A DNA stretch of 64,000 nt from Rhizobium mayense (lineage in GTDB: Bacteria > Pseudomonadota > Alphaproteobacteria > Rhizobiales > Rhizobiaceae), in assembly GCF_030272705.1 (NCBI RefSeq), contig NZ_JARFYM010000007.1, forward strand, positions 1-64,000, written 5' to 3'. Positions 1-10,500 of this stretch are shown piece after piece (position 1 is the stretch's first letter; every line of letters starts with the position of its first letter). The position numbers and the translations under genes were made by a program. A model generated the notes under the pieces. That model had not been told where the DNA came from, did not search any database, and was given only the letters and a program-made list of their open reading frames with translations.

Positions 1-34
1 TAATTTGTTCGTCCGTGAAACGGTTGCGCTTCAT
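1..34 (-). CDS. IS3-family transposase OrfA, 5' fragment
   Basis: Only the first 11 codons are inside the window, running off the left edge. The residues MKRNRFTDEQI match the usual start of OrfA proteins, the small helix-turn-helix subunit that is fused by programmed frameshifting to the DDE transposase in IS3 elements. Whether the rest of the gene is intact cannot be seen here. Positions 99-262, between the element and drmB, contain no convincing gene. Confidence 0.65.
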   Translation of the reverse strand, partial: MKRNRFTDEQI

Positions 35-98
35 TCCCTGGTCCTCTCAATGGGCCAGAGCTTACTTCAAAATGGATTATTTCAACGGGGCAAGGTCA
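1..98 (-). mobile_element. End of an IS3-family insertion sequence (cut by window edge)
   Basis: The reverse complement of positions 1-34 begins a reading frame MKRNRFTDEQI, the typical N terminus of an IS3-family (IS407-like) OrfA transposase. The sequence in front of it, ending near position 98, has a GC-rich tip reading TGACCTTGCCCCGTTGA on the minus strand, which looks like a terminal inverted repeat. The exact end is inferred because the opposite end of the element is outside the window. The element sits about 165 bases beyond the drmB stop, where drmC would be expected in a class 1 DISARM locus. Confidence 0.7.
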
Positions 99-262
99 AC
101 GGCAACGGTGTGATGCTGAGCTATGCGGCATCCAGCGGAGAATTAATTTAGGCCATTTGAGAGCTGCGCCAATGGGCCTTGCCACCGAAGGTACTTTGTA
201 GGCGACGAAACTGACGATGAAGGAGGTGATAGTGCGGTGAGGCTGGTCAGTATCGCGGTCAG

Positions 263-2170
263 TCAGTCTCTAGGAGAGAAGAAGGCCGCAGAACCCGCAA
301 TGGTTCCGACTAATACACTCCGGTCGAGATACACATTTCGTTGTTCGCAACTTGTTTCAGCGATGAGCAGGCAACCGTGGCAGGCCGCGCCATGGAGCGC
401 CCGGTCCTCTGATGCCTTGGTCGGATCGTGATCTGCACAGATGGGGTCACCAGAACATAGCCCGAGACGGCTGAGAGCAGACGCCATGACGCCCGGGAAG
501 CGGCGCGTGACCTCAACCAGGCCGCCGAGCGTCCCCTGATTACCGGCGCTGGCGGTGTAAATGAGGATACCGCATTCCTTCGGCTGGCCTGGTAGACTAG
601 GAATGAGATAAAGGCGCTCTTTCAACGAGCTTGCGGGATAGCCGCAGTCGATCGCCACCTCGTTGATCAGAGCATGAGAAAGGCTATGCGCCATCGTGTA
701 CTCGATGTGCTCTCCTTCCCACGCCATCTTGTCTGAAGCGCCACGGTCGCGACGCGATTTCTTCCAGGCTCTGAGACCGCCTTCCAAGACGGATCTACGC
801 TCTCGAACCGATGATCGCGATGCCCACGCCATTAGCGCAACAGGGTCGAAGCGTATGAAAAAGCCTTCACCGTACTGCTCGATCGCCGGCAACCATTCCG
901 GAACCTCGCCTAGCGGCGCGCCGTTCACAGCGAGACCAACATCCTCCACCCCATCGTCAGCCAATGGGGCCGGTTCAAAGCGCGTGAAACCATAGAGGCA
1001 AGACACCTCCCGAAGCCGGTGGACCGCCACTAGGTCCTTGATCCCGGCGAGCATAGGTTCACATTTCGGATCCCAGAGGTTTCGATCGAGCGTTTCGGCA
1101 TGGAGTCGGGCGTCGGGGCGGTTCTCGCCGATTAGAGCGCGTCCGCTCGCCAGCAATTGGAACTCAGCAATCCGAGGATTCATCTGGTCGGTCTGATCCG
1201 AATTCTTTCCGGCCGCTGTTCGAGCTTCTATTCGAGCGAAGACGTCGGTATCGGAGAATGGTCCTAGGTTTGCCGCGACAACTGGGTTGAACCGTTTCGC
1301 CATGGCGACCTCGCTTACGGACGAGCAGGTGCTCACGTTCGACCACACCGCGTCGAGCGCCTTGTCGAGCGCGTCGTTCGCTTCGGGCAACGAGATCACA
1401 CGTACGATCTGAGGAAAGTATGTGTTGGTTGCACTCCGGGTGAGGAGCCGCAGGGAAATGTCGCAGCCGTCCGGATCGTCCGGACCAATCCAAGGTCTCT
1501 TGCCGCTGCACGGGCCGAGCCGACCGGGTTGAAAAAGCTCCTCCAGAGAGAGCTGCGCGCCGCATTCACAGACGATGCGAGTGTCGCGGGGATCGGCGCT
1601 CGTACCGGAATCCTCGAGCCACATAGCCCTCCGGCAGGCACCGCCTTCGCCCCGCGCCTCGCCAAAGCGCCCGGCATGCACGACCCGCCGCCACTCGATA
1701 TCCTGCAAGTGCCCCTTCTCGCATCCGCAAACGAACCGGAGCGGCGAAGCGTGGCGCTTCTTACCGTCGTCGCCTTTCCAGTCGAGCCGCTTCGGTGCCT
1801 CTAGTTCACTAAAGCGGACGATCCGACGTCGGTTGGGCGCATCGCCGGCGATGGAGTCGCTAGCGAACCACTCCGGAAACACTTTCGCCTTGATGGCCGG
1901 GGAAGGTAAGCGCGGGTTTCCGGGATCAATCGGCGGAGTGCGGAAACTAAGCGGCTTTTCTGAGGAAATTCGCTTGTCATTGCCACCCGCAAGCCGGCGC
2001 TCCAGCAACTGCGCGAGCCGCGGTTCCTCGATTGGCTGAAATGCCTGGGGACCGAAGGATTCCCAATGGTCAAGTCCCATCACTAGGACGGAACGGTCGG
2101 GCAAATCCATCATCGCACCTGGCCCAAAAAGCCCGACCACTTGCCCCATGCGTATCTGGTCTTTTGCCAT
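263..2170 (-). CDS. drmB: DISARM protein DrmB (DUF1998)
   Basis: The 635-residue product is a DrmB-type protein of the DISARM anti-phage system, where it works with the helicase DrmA in recognising incoming DNA. The N terminus (MAKDQIRMGQVVGLFGPGA) is typical of DrmB. There are cysteine pairs in the middle (FVCGCEKGH near residue 147 and VCECG near 200) that may bind zinc. The C-terminal DUF1998 domain contains the MAHSLSHALI stretch and a closing cysteine/histidine set (HGAACHGC, then a Cys in AETSCEQRN). The gene begins 9 bases after drmA stops, so the two are clearly cotranscribed. It is the last gene of the operon seen here; an IS end follows instead of drmC. Family assignment is strong; biochemical detail is inferred from the family. 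Confidence 0.88.
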   Translation of the reverse strand: MAKDQIRMGQVVGLFGPGAMMDLPDRSVLVMGLDHWESFGPQAFQPIEEPRLAQLLERRLAGGNDKRISSEKPLSFRTPPIDPGNPRLPSPAIKAKVFPEWFASDSIAGDAPNRRRIVRFSELEAPKRLDWKGDDGKKRHASPLRFVCGCEKGHLQDIEWRRVVHAGRFGEARGEGGACRRAMWLEDSGTSADPRDTRIVCECGAQLSLEELFQPGRLGPCSGKRPWIGPDDPDGCDISLRLLTRSATNTYFPQIVRVISLPEANDALDKALDAVWSNVSTCSSVSEVAMAKRFNPVVAANLGPFSDTDVFARIEARTAAGKNSDQTDQMNPRIAEFQLLASGRALIGENRPDARLHAETLDRNLWDPKCEPMLAGIKDLVAVHRLREVSCLYGFTRFEPAPLADDGVEDVGLAVNGAPLGEVPEWLPAIEQYGEGFFIRFDPVALMAWASRSSVRERRSVLEGGLRAWKKSRRDRGASDKMAWEGEHIEYTMAHSLSHALINEVAIDCGYPASSLKERLYLIPSLPGQPKECGILIYTASAGNQGTLGGLVEVTRRFPGVMASALSRLGLCSGDPICADHDPTKASEDRALHGAACHGCLLIAETSCEQRNVYLDRSVLVGTIAGSAAFFSPRD

Positions 2171-2179
2171 AGTGGAACC

Positions 2180-5100
2180 TCAGCTCAGCGTGTTACCGAA
2201 ATTGTCGATGATTTTCAGGACCGAAGCATGTTCGACGTCGCGCATCGAACGGCCTGCCTTAAAGGCTCTCAGGTCGGGATCAAGGCCCGCCAGCAGCGGA
2301 TCTAGCGGCTGGTGTAGTAGCGCCTGAGTGCCCGGATAGCCGTAGTAAAGTCTCTCAGCGTTTCCGCGACGGTCGTCGGCGATTCGTCGCCAGGTGGTGA
2401 GCAGCTCCTCCACGATGGCCTTGAGTGCAGCATGTCCTCCGACAACTGACTCCGAGGGTGCACGCGAGAGGATCACGTCGACAATCTCTGGCATCAGCAC
2501 ATGGTCGGGCATCTCAACAGCGTTGCGCTCGTCGGTCAGCTCCGGATGCAGGTGCCGAACACAGGCCACGATGACGGCGGCAAGTGCGCGGTCGATCGCT
2601 CGTGCCGCCCAAGGCGTCACGCTGGTCGGTTCGACGACGCGGTAGAACGCTGCATGGAACTGGCGGAAGCGCTCGAAGTGTAGGCGATCGCGCGGCTTCT
2701 GTGCGTTGAGGAGTGTCACCACCAGTCCTGGCTTGTCTGGCAATCGCCCTACGCGGCTCGATGCCTGAATGTACTCCGAGGCCGATTTCGGCTGTCCCTG
2801 CATCAACATCAATCCTAGGCGACCGATGTCGAGGCCTACGGAGATCATATTCGTGGCGAGCGCTACATCGACGCCCGCCTTGTCGGCGGCCACCACCGCA
2901 AGCGAGTCCTTCGCCGCGGCCACCTTGTCGGTGCTCTCGCGTGAGGTGAGTTCGAGCACGTCGCGCATGCGACGGCTCGCGAAGGGCTGATCGGGTGGGG
3001 CGACGCGCCGCCGCTTGTCTCCGTAGTCTGAGAGATAACTGCGCACCTCGTCTTCAACGATGCGTCGTGCGCCACCGAGTTCGCGTAGCGCGTTGAAATA
3101 GCCAAGCGCGGTCATATATGGGTCGGCGTCGTTGCCCTCGTCAGCCTCCTTCTGGGCGGCGGCGAGCAACGTGGTCAGCGTGCGCAGGAAGACGAGCTTT
3201 GGGCCCTTTCCCGGAGCGGCGAGTCCTAAGTACAGCCGCGCGGGACGTTGGGTCGGCGGTACGGTCTCTGCAAAGAAGCTGTCGCGTCGGTCTGGACCCG
3301 GTGGAGGAAAGATCTCGGTGGTCTCGCGGTCGAAGAGCGCCTTGATCTGTGCCGTGGCGCGCCGGACGGTCGCGGTGGAGGCGACTATCTTAGGTCGAAC
3401 ACGTAGGCCCATCATCGTTCGACTAGCAAGCCGATCGAGAGCAACTTCGTAGAGCGCTGCGACCGTACCGAGAGGCCCGCTGATCAGGTGCAGCTCATCC
3501 TGGATAATCAAGTCCGGCGGGTCGAGTGTGAACCCGTTGCCTAGCGGCCTTCCGTCCCCCGCCTTGTCGTTCGCGCCGTAAAAGCCCCATTCGTCCGTGC
3601 GGTTCACATGGCCGAAAAAAGCGCCCGCCTCGCCCAGCCAGGGAAGCCCAGCGAACTTGTCGACGGTGGCGATTACGAAGGCCGGGAGTCGACGGTAGAT
3701 CGCCTCGTCGACGGTCAGAATTGGCAGCGCCCGCCCGCCGGTGAAGTCGCAGTCCACATTGGTACAGCGAATCTCCATGTTCTTCGGTGCAATGGCGGTA
3801 GGCGTGCAGGCAAAGCTGTCGGCTGTGAAGGGCTCCGCGCACCATGGGCAGGCCTTGATCGGCGCTGGCGCTTCCCGGCCTGAGGTCTTAAAGCGCTTGA
3901 CGCGGATGACCGCCGTGTCCGGATTGGGGTTACCTTGGCCGCCGAGACGGTTCGGCGATGCGGCGGACCCGACCCAAAGGCCGATCTCGATCGGCCAGTC
4001 ACCCAGGAGACGCTGCGTTCCGTCCATCCAGGCAGGCTCGCCGCGCATCAGTTCCAGTGCACAGACGACGCCCGCTGCGCGCGAAAGCTGATCGAGCGTG
4101 AGCAGGCGCAGCGTGTAGCGCATCAGCACCGAGACGCCCGCACCAAGCTTCCCACCAGCCGTCAGGCGGCGATGAGCGATTGTCCAGGCGGCGAGGCCGA
4201 GATAGGCTTCCGTCTTGCCGCCGCCCGTCGGAAAGAACAGCAGGTCGACGATTTCCCTGTCCTCGTGCAGCTTGTCATTCAGGCCGGGCAGGTTCAGCAG
4301 CACGAAAGCGAGCTGAAACGGCCGCCAAGTCGGCTGCTTCTGCGCCGTCGGATCGCCGTTGCGGCCCGCTGTGCGCTGCCGTGCCGCACGGGCGACGGCC
4401 TCATTCATCGCCTGGAAGGCCAGCCGCGCCCACTTGTCCTTCTTCAGTAGCGCTATGCCAGCCTCAATGCGTCCCTGTGCGCGGCGGGCAGCATCTAGCA
4501 GTCGCGCAGCAGTTCTACGCCGCGGCTCTCCGTCGATAGTGCCAATCCTACTCACTTCGGTATCGATCCAGGACGCATATTCGCCCGGCAGGCCCGAGAG
4601 CACTGCCACCAGCGCATCCGGGTCGCGAGCAGCAAGTTTCGACAAATCCTCCATGCCAAATGTCGCGCCGATCTTCTCGTTCGGCTCGACGCGTTCCACC
4701 TCTGCCGAGGGCAGGAAGTCCGTATGTGCGGCGCGCACCACGCCTTCCTCGTCGGGCACCCAGCCTGCCGATGTGGCGTTGCCGACCGCGAATTCAGCCA
4801 CGTCGCGATAGTGGAGGTCGGCCATCGCGGCATCCGGATCTTCGGAACCGAATCCTGTCATGTCCGTACGAGGAAATAGAGGCAGTTCGCTGCGGACCTC
4901 CAGTCTCACCTGAAAAGCGAAGGTCACGTCGGCAAAGCGGCGGCGCGTCGGGTCGCGGCGGTTGACGAGCATCACCGTCAGCGCCACGACGTCTGCCTTG
5001 GTGCCGTCTGGCTGGGGCAAGCTATAGGGCCGTGCAAAGGCTTCAACGACGAGTCCGCCGCCTGGGCGCTGCTTTCCGGCCGAGCCTTCAAGTGTACGGG

Positions 5101-5632
5101 TTATCCGTTCCCCGGGTCTCGGAACCGCGATTGTCACGCGAGCCATGCCGGGAATGCGCTGCCATGCAACATTGCGGTGCTTCGGATCGAATGCTGCCGC
5201 ATCGTCGAGGAACACCTCAGGCGGCAATGGGGGCTCGGTTACATAGTCGCCCCACGTGGCGGTGACGTCGACGGTTTCTGCACGCGCATCTACCAGGACC
5301 GTCAGCCCGCACGCCGATGGTGCCAGCGGTCTCCTTGGGGCAGGATCGTCGGGCGCGGTATCGTCAGCGGCACGTGCATTTCCTGTCTCAGGATCTCCCT
5401 GCTCCTCGCCGTCGGTGACCATGTCGCCGGTCTCCTCCGGCTGGTCCACTTCATCAACGCCGTCTGTCGGAGCTGGCACTAGGAATCCTGTGAGGTACCA
5501 GCGCGACGGATTGGTATCGAGTTTCTCGCCCGCAATGTCTATGTCATGCAAGTCGGGTCCGATCAGATCGCGCCGGAGCGTCTCTACGAGACGACCGCGG
5601 ACGGCTGTCGGCGATTTCGGATCGATGCTCAT
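2180..5632 (-). CDS. drmA: DISARM helicase DrmA
   Basis: The 1150-residue product is a superfamily 2 helicase of the DrmA type. Walker A is FFPTGGGKTEAY near residue 470, the DExH box is QDELHLISGP near residue 710, a SATVRR motif III follows, and the arginine-finger motif VI is QASSRVGR in the C-terminal helicase lobe. The long acidic N-terminal part (about residues 60-110) is low in complexity. In DISARM, DrmA pairs with DrmB to load on foreign DNA. A CPWC...C...C group near residues 590-630 suggests a small zinc site inserted between the helicase motifs. The gene starts 50 bases after the preceding hypothetical gene and ends 9 bases before drmB. Length and motif order fit the family; no truncation or frameshift is evident. 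Confidence 0.9.
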   Translation of the reverse strand: MSIDPKSPTAVRGRLVETLRRDLIGPDLHDIDIAGEKLDTNPSRWYLTGFLVPAPTDGVDEVDQPEETGDMVTDGEEQGDPETGNARAADDTAPDDPAPRRPLAPSACGLTVLVDARAETVDVTATWGDYVTEPPLPPEVFLDDAAAFDPKHRNVAWQRIPGMARVTIAVPRPGERITRTLEGSAGKQRPGGGLVVEAFARPYSLPQPDGTKADVVALTVMLVNRRDPTRRRFADVTFAFQVRLEVRSELPLFPRTDMTGFGSEDPDAAMADLHYRDVAEFAVGNATSAGWVPDEEGVVRAAHTDFLPSAEVERVEPNEKIGATFGMEDLSKLAARDPDALVAVLSGLPGEYASWIDTEVSRIGTIDGEPRRRTAARLLDAARRAQGRIEAGIALLKKDKWARLAFQAMNEAVARAARQRTAGRNGDPTAQKQPTWRPFQLAFVLLNLPGLNDKLHEDREIVDLLFFPTGGGKTEAYLGLAAWTIAHRRLTAGGKLGAGVSVLMRYTLRLLTLDQLSRAAGVVCALELMRGEPAWMDGTQRLLGDWPIEIGLWVGSAASPNRLGGQGNPNPDTAVIRVKRFKTSGREAPAPIKACPWCAEPFTADSFACTPTAIAPKNMEIRCTNVDCDFTGGRALPILTVDEAIYRRLPAFVIATVDKFAGLPWLGEAGAFFGHVNRTDEWGFYGANDKAGDGRPLGNGFTLDPPDLIIQDELHLISGPLGTVAALYEVALDRLASRTMMGLRVRPKIVASTATVRRATAQIKALFDRETTEIFPPPGPDRRDSFFAETVPPTQRPARLYLGLAAPGKGPKLVFLRTLTTLLAAAQKEADEGNDADPYMTALGYFNALRELGGARRIVEDEVRSYLSDYGDKRRRVAPPDQPFASRRMRDVLELTSRESTDKVAAAKDSLAVVAADKAGVDVALATNMISVGLDIGRLGLMLMQGQPKSASEYIQASSRVGRLPDKPGLVVTLLNAQKPRDRLHFERFRQFHAAFYRVVEPTSVTPWAARAIDRALAAVIVACVRHLHPELTDERNAVEMPDHVLMPEIVDVILSRAPSESVVGGHAALKAIVEELLTTWRRIADDRRGNAERLYYGYPGTQALLHQPLDPLLAGLDPDLRAFKAGRSMRDVEHASVLKIIDNFGNTLS

Positions 5633-5682
5633 ACTTCCCCCTCAGATTTCGTCGGCGTCCGGCGATACCTGTTCGCGCAGTT

Positions 5683-6489
5683 CTATTCGTAAACGGCTTC
5701 CCGTCCTTGTTGATAGTCTCCCACTACCCAGATGAAGCTCTGGATGTCGATCCTGTCGCGCGGACGCATGTCAGCCAGTTCCCGCTCTGTCTTCGAAACG
5801 AGATCGAGCAGGCTCTCGTAGACCGGCAGCCCAAGCCGCGCTTCGTATTCCGAGGCGAAGCGGTGGCCGGCGCGGGTCGCGAAATCCTTGGTGGCTTCCG
5901 GCTTCAGGAACATGTGGGTGTCGGGCCGCCAGAGATATGGCAAGTAGGTCGCGACAGTCCATTTCGCGTTGTCGTACGGCTTAAGTGCCTGCTCCATCGC
6001 AAGAAGGTGTGACTTGCCGCCGTCCAGCGTGAAGCGAGCTGCTGCTTGGACGAATTCGTCTGCATGTGGACCGCGCAGCACGTCCTGCAGCCGAGTCTTT
6101 TCGAACGGCGACAGCATGTTCGTGGCCCGGAACACGGCAAGCACCGCTTCGCCGAATCCTGTCCCATCGACTGCCTTTTCGAGCGGCGCTGTGTCGTCGA
6201 GCTTAGCCTTTGCCGCAAGCTTGTAGTCGCGCTCCTGCGATGCGTATCCGCCGGAATGAAAGCCGTTCGGAAAGAAGGTCAGGAAGCGCTTCCTTGCGCC
6301 ATCGAAGCCGAAATATCTCGGGTCGCTCTTCCCCGCATTATCGTGCAACTGGCGCCAGACATCGTCAGCGTTCTCTCCCTCGGCGCACCGAACGCCATCG
6401 GCGAGACCGAAGTAGCGGCCGCTCATCCGGACGAGGCGAAGCTCCTTCTTGCCGAGCTTGCTGGATCGGATTGTTTCGGCCTTGCTCAT
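5683..6489 (-). CDS. Hypothetical protein inside the DISARM operon
   Basis: I do not recognise this 268-residue protein. The start at 6489 is chosen because its ATG overlaps the stop of the preceding DUF3883 gene as ATGA, a sign of translational coupling; the reading frame is open further upstream but that part lies inside the other gene. Visible features are a basic, KKELRLVRMSG-containing N terminus, aromatic stretches (RYFGF, FLTFFPNGFHSGGY), and a conserved-looking segment KWTVATYLPYLWRPDTHMFL around residues 175-195. It has no predicted membrane segment and no obvious nuclease or nucleotide-binding motif. Its position between the methyltransferase/DUF3883 pair and drmA suggests it serves the same system, perhaps as a DNA-recognition or assembly factor, but that is inference. 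Confidence 0.75.
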   Translation of the reverse strand: MSKAETIRSSKLGKKELRLVRMSGRYFGLADGVRCAEGENADDVWRQLHDNAGKSDPRYFGFDGARKRFLTFFPNGFHSGGYASQERDYKLAAKAKLDDTAPLEKAVDGTGFGEAVLAVFRATNMLSPFEKTRLQDVLRGPHADEFVQAAARFTLDGGKSHLLAMEQALKPYDNAKWTVATYLPYLWRPDTHMFLKPEATKDFATRAGHRFASEYEARLGLPVYESLLDLVSKTERELADMRPRDRIDIQSFIWVVGDYQQGREAVYE

Positions 6490-7535
6490 TCTGGCATCTC
6501 CAGGTTTGAAACGCTTGTCAGTCTTGCTGCCATGCGCTCCTCGAAGTTCAAGCGCCATTTGCCGTCGAGCGTACACCACTGCGACTTCTGCCCGCGTACC
6601 ATCACGAACTCGTTGATGATCGGTTTGTCGAGGGCGTCGGTGACAATGGCAACCCTGTAGTGCGCGTTTGGACTGCGCTGCTTCTGGTAGTTCTTAAGGC
6701 AATTAAACTCGTTTACTGTCAATTCAGCGCTTACGTCGCTTCCGGACCGCCCTTTAACTTCTACGTGCAAGACTTCCTCTTTCCGGGTGGCGACCAGATC
6801 ATAACCAAGGTTTTCTTTCTCAACCGATTCGATCGCGTAACCGAGACGTTCCAGCTTCAGGCCAACCGCTAGGACGGCCGCCTCTTCGATCTTCCGACGC
6901 CTTTCAACGTCTGCCTGCCAGCCGGAACGCTTGGTACTGGGCTTGCTGTCGGAGCGTCCATCTGTCGACGGCTTTCCGAAATCGATGTTTTTGAGAATCT
7001 TGTTCAGGAGTTTGAGAGCAGGAGAGCCAAATTTGGGGTAGAAAACTTTCTGTTGCCCCGGCCACGACTGACCGTTTCGCGGCTGGCCCGGTGCCACGAA
7101 AATCGGGCGTGCATCAGGCTCCAAGAGCACGCAGTCCTCCGCCTTGGCTGTACAAAGATAACTGGCAGCCTCGCCGTCGATCAGGCGCTGACGAGCAACC
7201 TTGCCTTTGGGATGCTGGACTTCGCGAAAGACCGTCGCATTACGCCAGACGCCTACTACAGCGCGGCCGCCTTGTTCCGGATGTGGAGCGGTCCAGATGA
7301 CCGTTGCGCCCTCCAGCGTCTCGGCATGCCGTGATACATCGAAGTGTTTCTCCAGATGCAGATTACCAGTTGGAGGCACATAACCATAACACACGCCGTC
7401 AATGTTTTTGAAATTGAGCATCTCATGACCGTAGCCATTTTCGACAGCATACTTGAAGCCACCAGCGCTAAAGCTGGCGCGGTCACCGTTATACTTGGCC
7501 ATCCATGCCGTGTGAAAAACGATGATGTCAGGCAT
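6486..7535 (-). CDS. DUF3883 protein, possible nuclease-fold subunit of DISARM
   Basis: The 349-residue product has a C-terminal DUF3883 domain. GYDLVAT followed some 12 residues later by HVEVKGRSG resembles the D...ExK core of PD-(D/E)xK nuclease folds, which is the basis for calling it a possible restriction-like subunit. The N-terminal half (about residues 1-190) is a separate domain rich in aromatic residues that I do not recognise. The ATG at 7535 overlaps the end of drmMI by 8 bases and the stop overlaps the next gene by 4, so three consecutive genes are tightly coupled. An upstream ATG in the same frame (7568) is possible but lies deeper in drmMI. DUF3883 proteins are common in defence islands; catalytic activity here is unproven. 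Confidence 0.8.
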   Translation of the reverse strand: MPDIIVFHTAWMAKYNGDRASFSAGGFKYAVENGYGHEMLNFKNIDGVCYGYVPPTGNLHLEKHFDVSRHAETLEGATVIWTAPHPEQGGRAVVGVWRNATVFREVQHPKGKVARQRLIDGEAASYLCTAKAEDCVLLEPDARPIFVAPGQPRNGQSWPGQQKVFYPKFGSPALKLLNKILKNIDFGKPSTDGRSDSKPSTKRSGWQADVERRRKIEEAAVLAVGLKLERLGYAIESVEKENLGYDLVATRKEEVLHVEVKGRSGSDVSAELTVNEFNCLKNYQKQRSPNAHYRVAIVTDALDKPIINEFVMVRGQKSQWCTLDGKWRLNFEERMAARLTSVSNLEMPE

Positions 7536-10500
7536 CGCTGTCCTCCCCGTCGTCGATCTCGTCATCATCCCCTCGATCAGCCGAAGTCATACCCAGCGCA
7601 CGCTCCTCGGCGGCGCGTTCCGCGTTCAGCGCCAGCAGGCGGGCAAGGACTTCGTCTTTAAGGTCTGATGGCCAGTCGAGACGCGTCTTGGGCGTCTTAC
7701 CTTCGTCGGCTTCCTGCTCGGTGAATTCCGGCTCAGCGCGGTTCGCGAGATCATCCCAGCCATATGCGCGCAGCACAGAGACATCCATCGCGTGATGAAG
7801 TTCACGTAGGCGACCGACGTCAACGCCGTTCTCCCCGTACGCGTGGAACCGGTTGTACGTCTTCGTCAGTCCTTCATTTCGGGCAATCATTAACTGCGAG
7901 CGAAATGCGCTGTAAGCCTCACCCGATTGTCCGAGCGCGGGATCCGATTCGTAAACCTTAGGAAACGCATAGGTCTCAAAGCAATCTTCTATGTTGTAGC
8001 GCCCTCTATCCTCAAGCGTTCCCGCGAAAAAATTGACCCACGTTTCGTGAACACGCGAACATAACACAGCAATATTATGGTAAGCGGGTCCCAAAAATAC
8101 TAAAGCCGTCTGATCAAATATCTGTTTCGTCGAAACACACGAGAAAGTTGGGAAGTGCGCACTCGTAAGAGATCGAGCGACCACAGTTTCAACGTTGTTG
8201 ATGCAGTAATAAAGATAATTATTGGGACGCTTAAACTTCCACCACTTCCTCTTCGCAGCTTTATCGCCCTGCTTCTCTCTCTCTGGCCTGACATAGGTTT
8301 CGACTATCCGAAGGAGCTCGGGATAGTCGGCAGACACCCGATCTGGATAATCCTCTGGAACAACACCAGTTCGAAGGTGAGCTTTTCTCTGTTCTTCATT
8401 CAATAGATGCCAATTCGTGAGCGTGGAATCCCGTTTAAGTGGTATGTCTCTGAAATCTATGATGAAACGGCTAGGTTCTTGTTTTGGATTCGTCGTCAGG
8501 TCGTTTCCACCAATGTACGGTCGTATGCTTTCAGCGATCCGTGGATTGGCTTCGATGAGTGATTCCATCACTGGAGTGGATTCACACAGTCCGTTCTGAG
8601 CCTCTCTGTCGTCAAACAAAAAGCCAACGCCTAGCGGGTATGATCCAATAAGAACCCTCCTTGAGTTTGCTGCTAGACGTTCAGCAGCTTCATCGAGTTC
8701 GCCAGCGACCAAATAGGCTGAAATCCGACGAACCGACCGACCATCAAGGTTTGGTGAGAGCGCTTCCCCCTTCACTACGTGCACTACCGAGACCACAACG
8801 GCCGCTTCACCTGGCCATTTGAGCCGCCTTATGGCGCGGGAGATCACACCTCCTTCGGAGATGATCTTGGTCAGCCCCGAAGCGCGCGTATCGCCTTGGC
8901 CAATGGTGTTGGTGGCGATCAGACCGAAGGATCCACCCTGTCGCAACAGGTGAAAAGCACGCAGGAAAAAATGCGCCACGAGATCGGCATTGCCATGCGC
9001 ACCCGCGTGCATCGTCTGCAGCCAAGGCAGATAGTGATCGCGATTTCCGGCGATGATGGTGTTCTTGCCGGCGAAAGGCGGGTTGCCGACAATGGCGTCG
9101 AAACCGGGATTGCCGGCACGCGCCTTGGCATCGAACACCTCGGGAAACTCCACCTCCCAGTGGAACGGCTGCAGTGCGCCCTTACCAGTGGTCAGGCTGC
9201 GTGAATGGGCCACGATACGGTCGAACCAGTCTGGCGCCGTAATATTGGTTTGGACGATCTTCTGGAAATCGACCAGCGCGGCGATGCGGGGCTTCGACTT
9301 CCCTGCCGAGAAGAACGCAGCGAGCACGCCATCGCCGACAAGCCTGGCCATGTCGAGCCGCGCGTCTACTATTCGCAATTGCGCACCGAGTTCTGCGGCG
9401 CTCGCCCATTCCGCCCGCTTCTGGATTTCAAAACGCAGCCGCTCGGCTTCCTGCAAATGGTCGGAAACGAGCTTTCCGACGAAGGTCGGTTGCTTAGTCG
9501 TATCCCAGTGCGTTGCCGCGATCTGGTCTCTGGTCAGCCCCACGAGGCTGTCGCCGCATTTCAGCGCATGGTCGACGAACGTGAACTCGTGGTCACGGGC
9601 TAGAGTCGCCAGCCACAGCGACAGCTTGGCAAGGTCGACGGCGCGTGAGTTCCTGTCGACGCCGTAGAGGCAGTGCTGGGCCACCAGACGGCGAGCGTGA
9701 AGCGGCTCGTCCTCATCAGGCGGGATGACGGGCCTCGTCTGTGGCCAACGCGCCCAAGCCAGCACTAGCCGGTCGCCGAGCGCGCGGCAAGCCTCGACCA
9801 AGAATGCGCCCGACCCCATAGCCGGGTCGCAGATTTTGAGCGAGAGTACATCCTCCGGCGTTGCATCGGGACCGATGCGCTCGAAGGCGGGCTCCAGCGC
9901 GTGTTGTACGATGGGAGCAGTGAGCGAGCGCGGCGTGTAATGGCTGCCTGTACGCCGCCGCTCGTCGGTCGGCTGCAGGAGCGGCATTCCGGGAGCGGCG
10001 ACGGCAGCGCCCGGCGAGGCGCGTTCATCGACGATAGGCGTGAGTGCCGCGACAAGTTCCTCGATCGTGCCGGCCTCCTTCAAAGCCTTGCCGACCTTGT
10101 CCGTCACCTTGCCCCGGTCCGCTTCCTTGTTAAGGAATTTCGTCCGCTCGTTTGGCTTCTCCGCGAGCAGCTTGTTCAGGTTCACGAAGACAGGAGTCTT
10201 GTCATTCTTGCCCGCGCGGATAGCCAGCGCAGGTCCGTCCATTGTCTCCACCGTGAAGCCCATCACGGTCTCGTAAACGCTGCCGATCTGCTCCACGTCG
10301 AGCGTGCGGTAAGATAGCTTGTCTCCTCCAAGCACCAGCAGGCGGTCGAGTACCTTCGCCACGCACTCGTCCGATACCTCGGCTGGCCTCGGAGAACCCT
10401 CGGTTTCGTCCTGGCCCTGCAGGAAGGGAAAAGCGCCGGGGTCGAACAACTTGCCGCCGCGCCCGCGAATCCAGTCCCGGGAGGGGTCCCCCTGATGAAC

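Noticed and set aside
220..431. A perfect Shine-Dalgarno (AAGGAGGTGAT) six bases before a GTG that opens a 64-codon frame
   Set aside because: The frame lies almost wholly antisense to drmB and has no protein-like composition; the purine run is likely fortuitous or a remnant.
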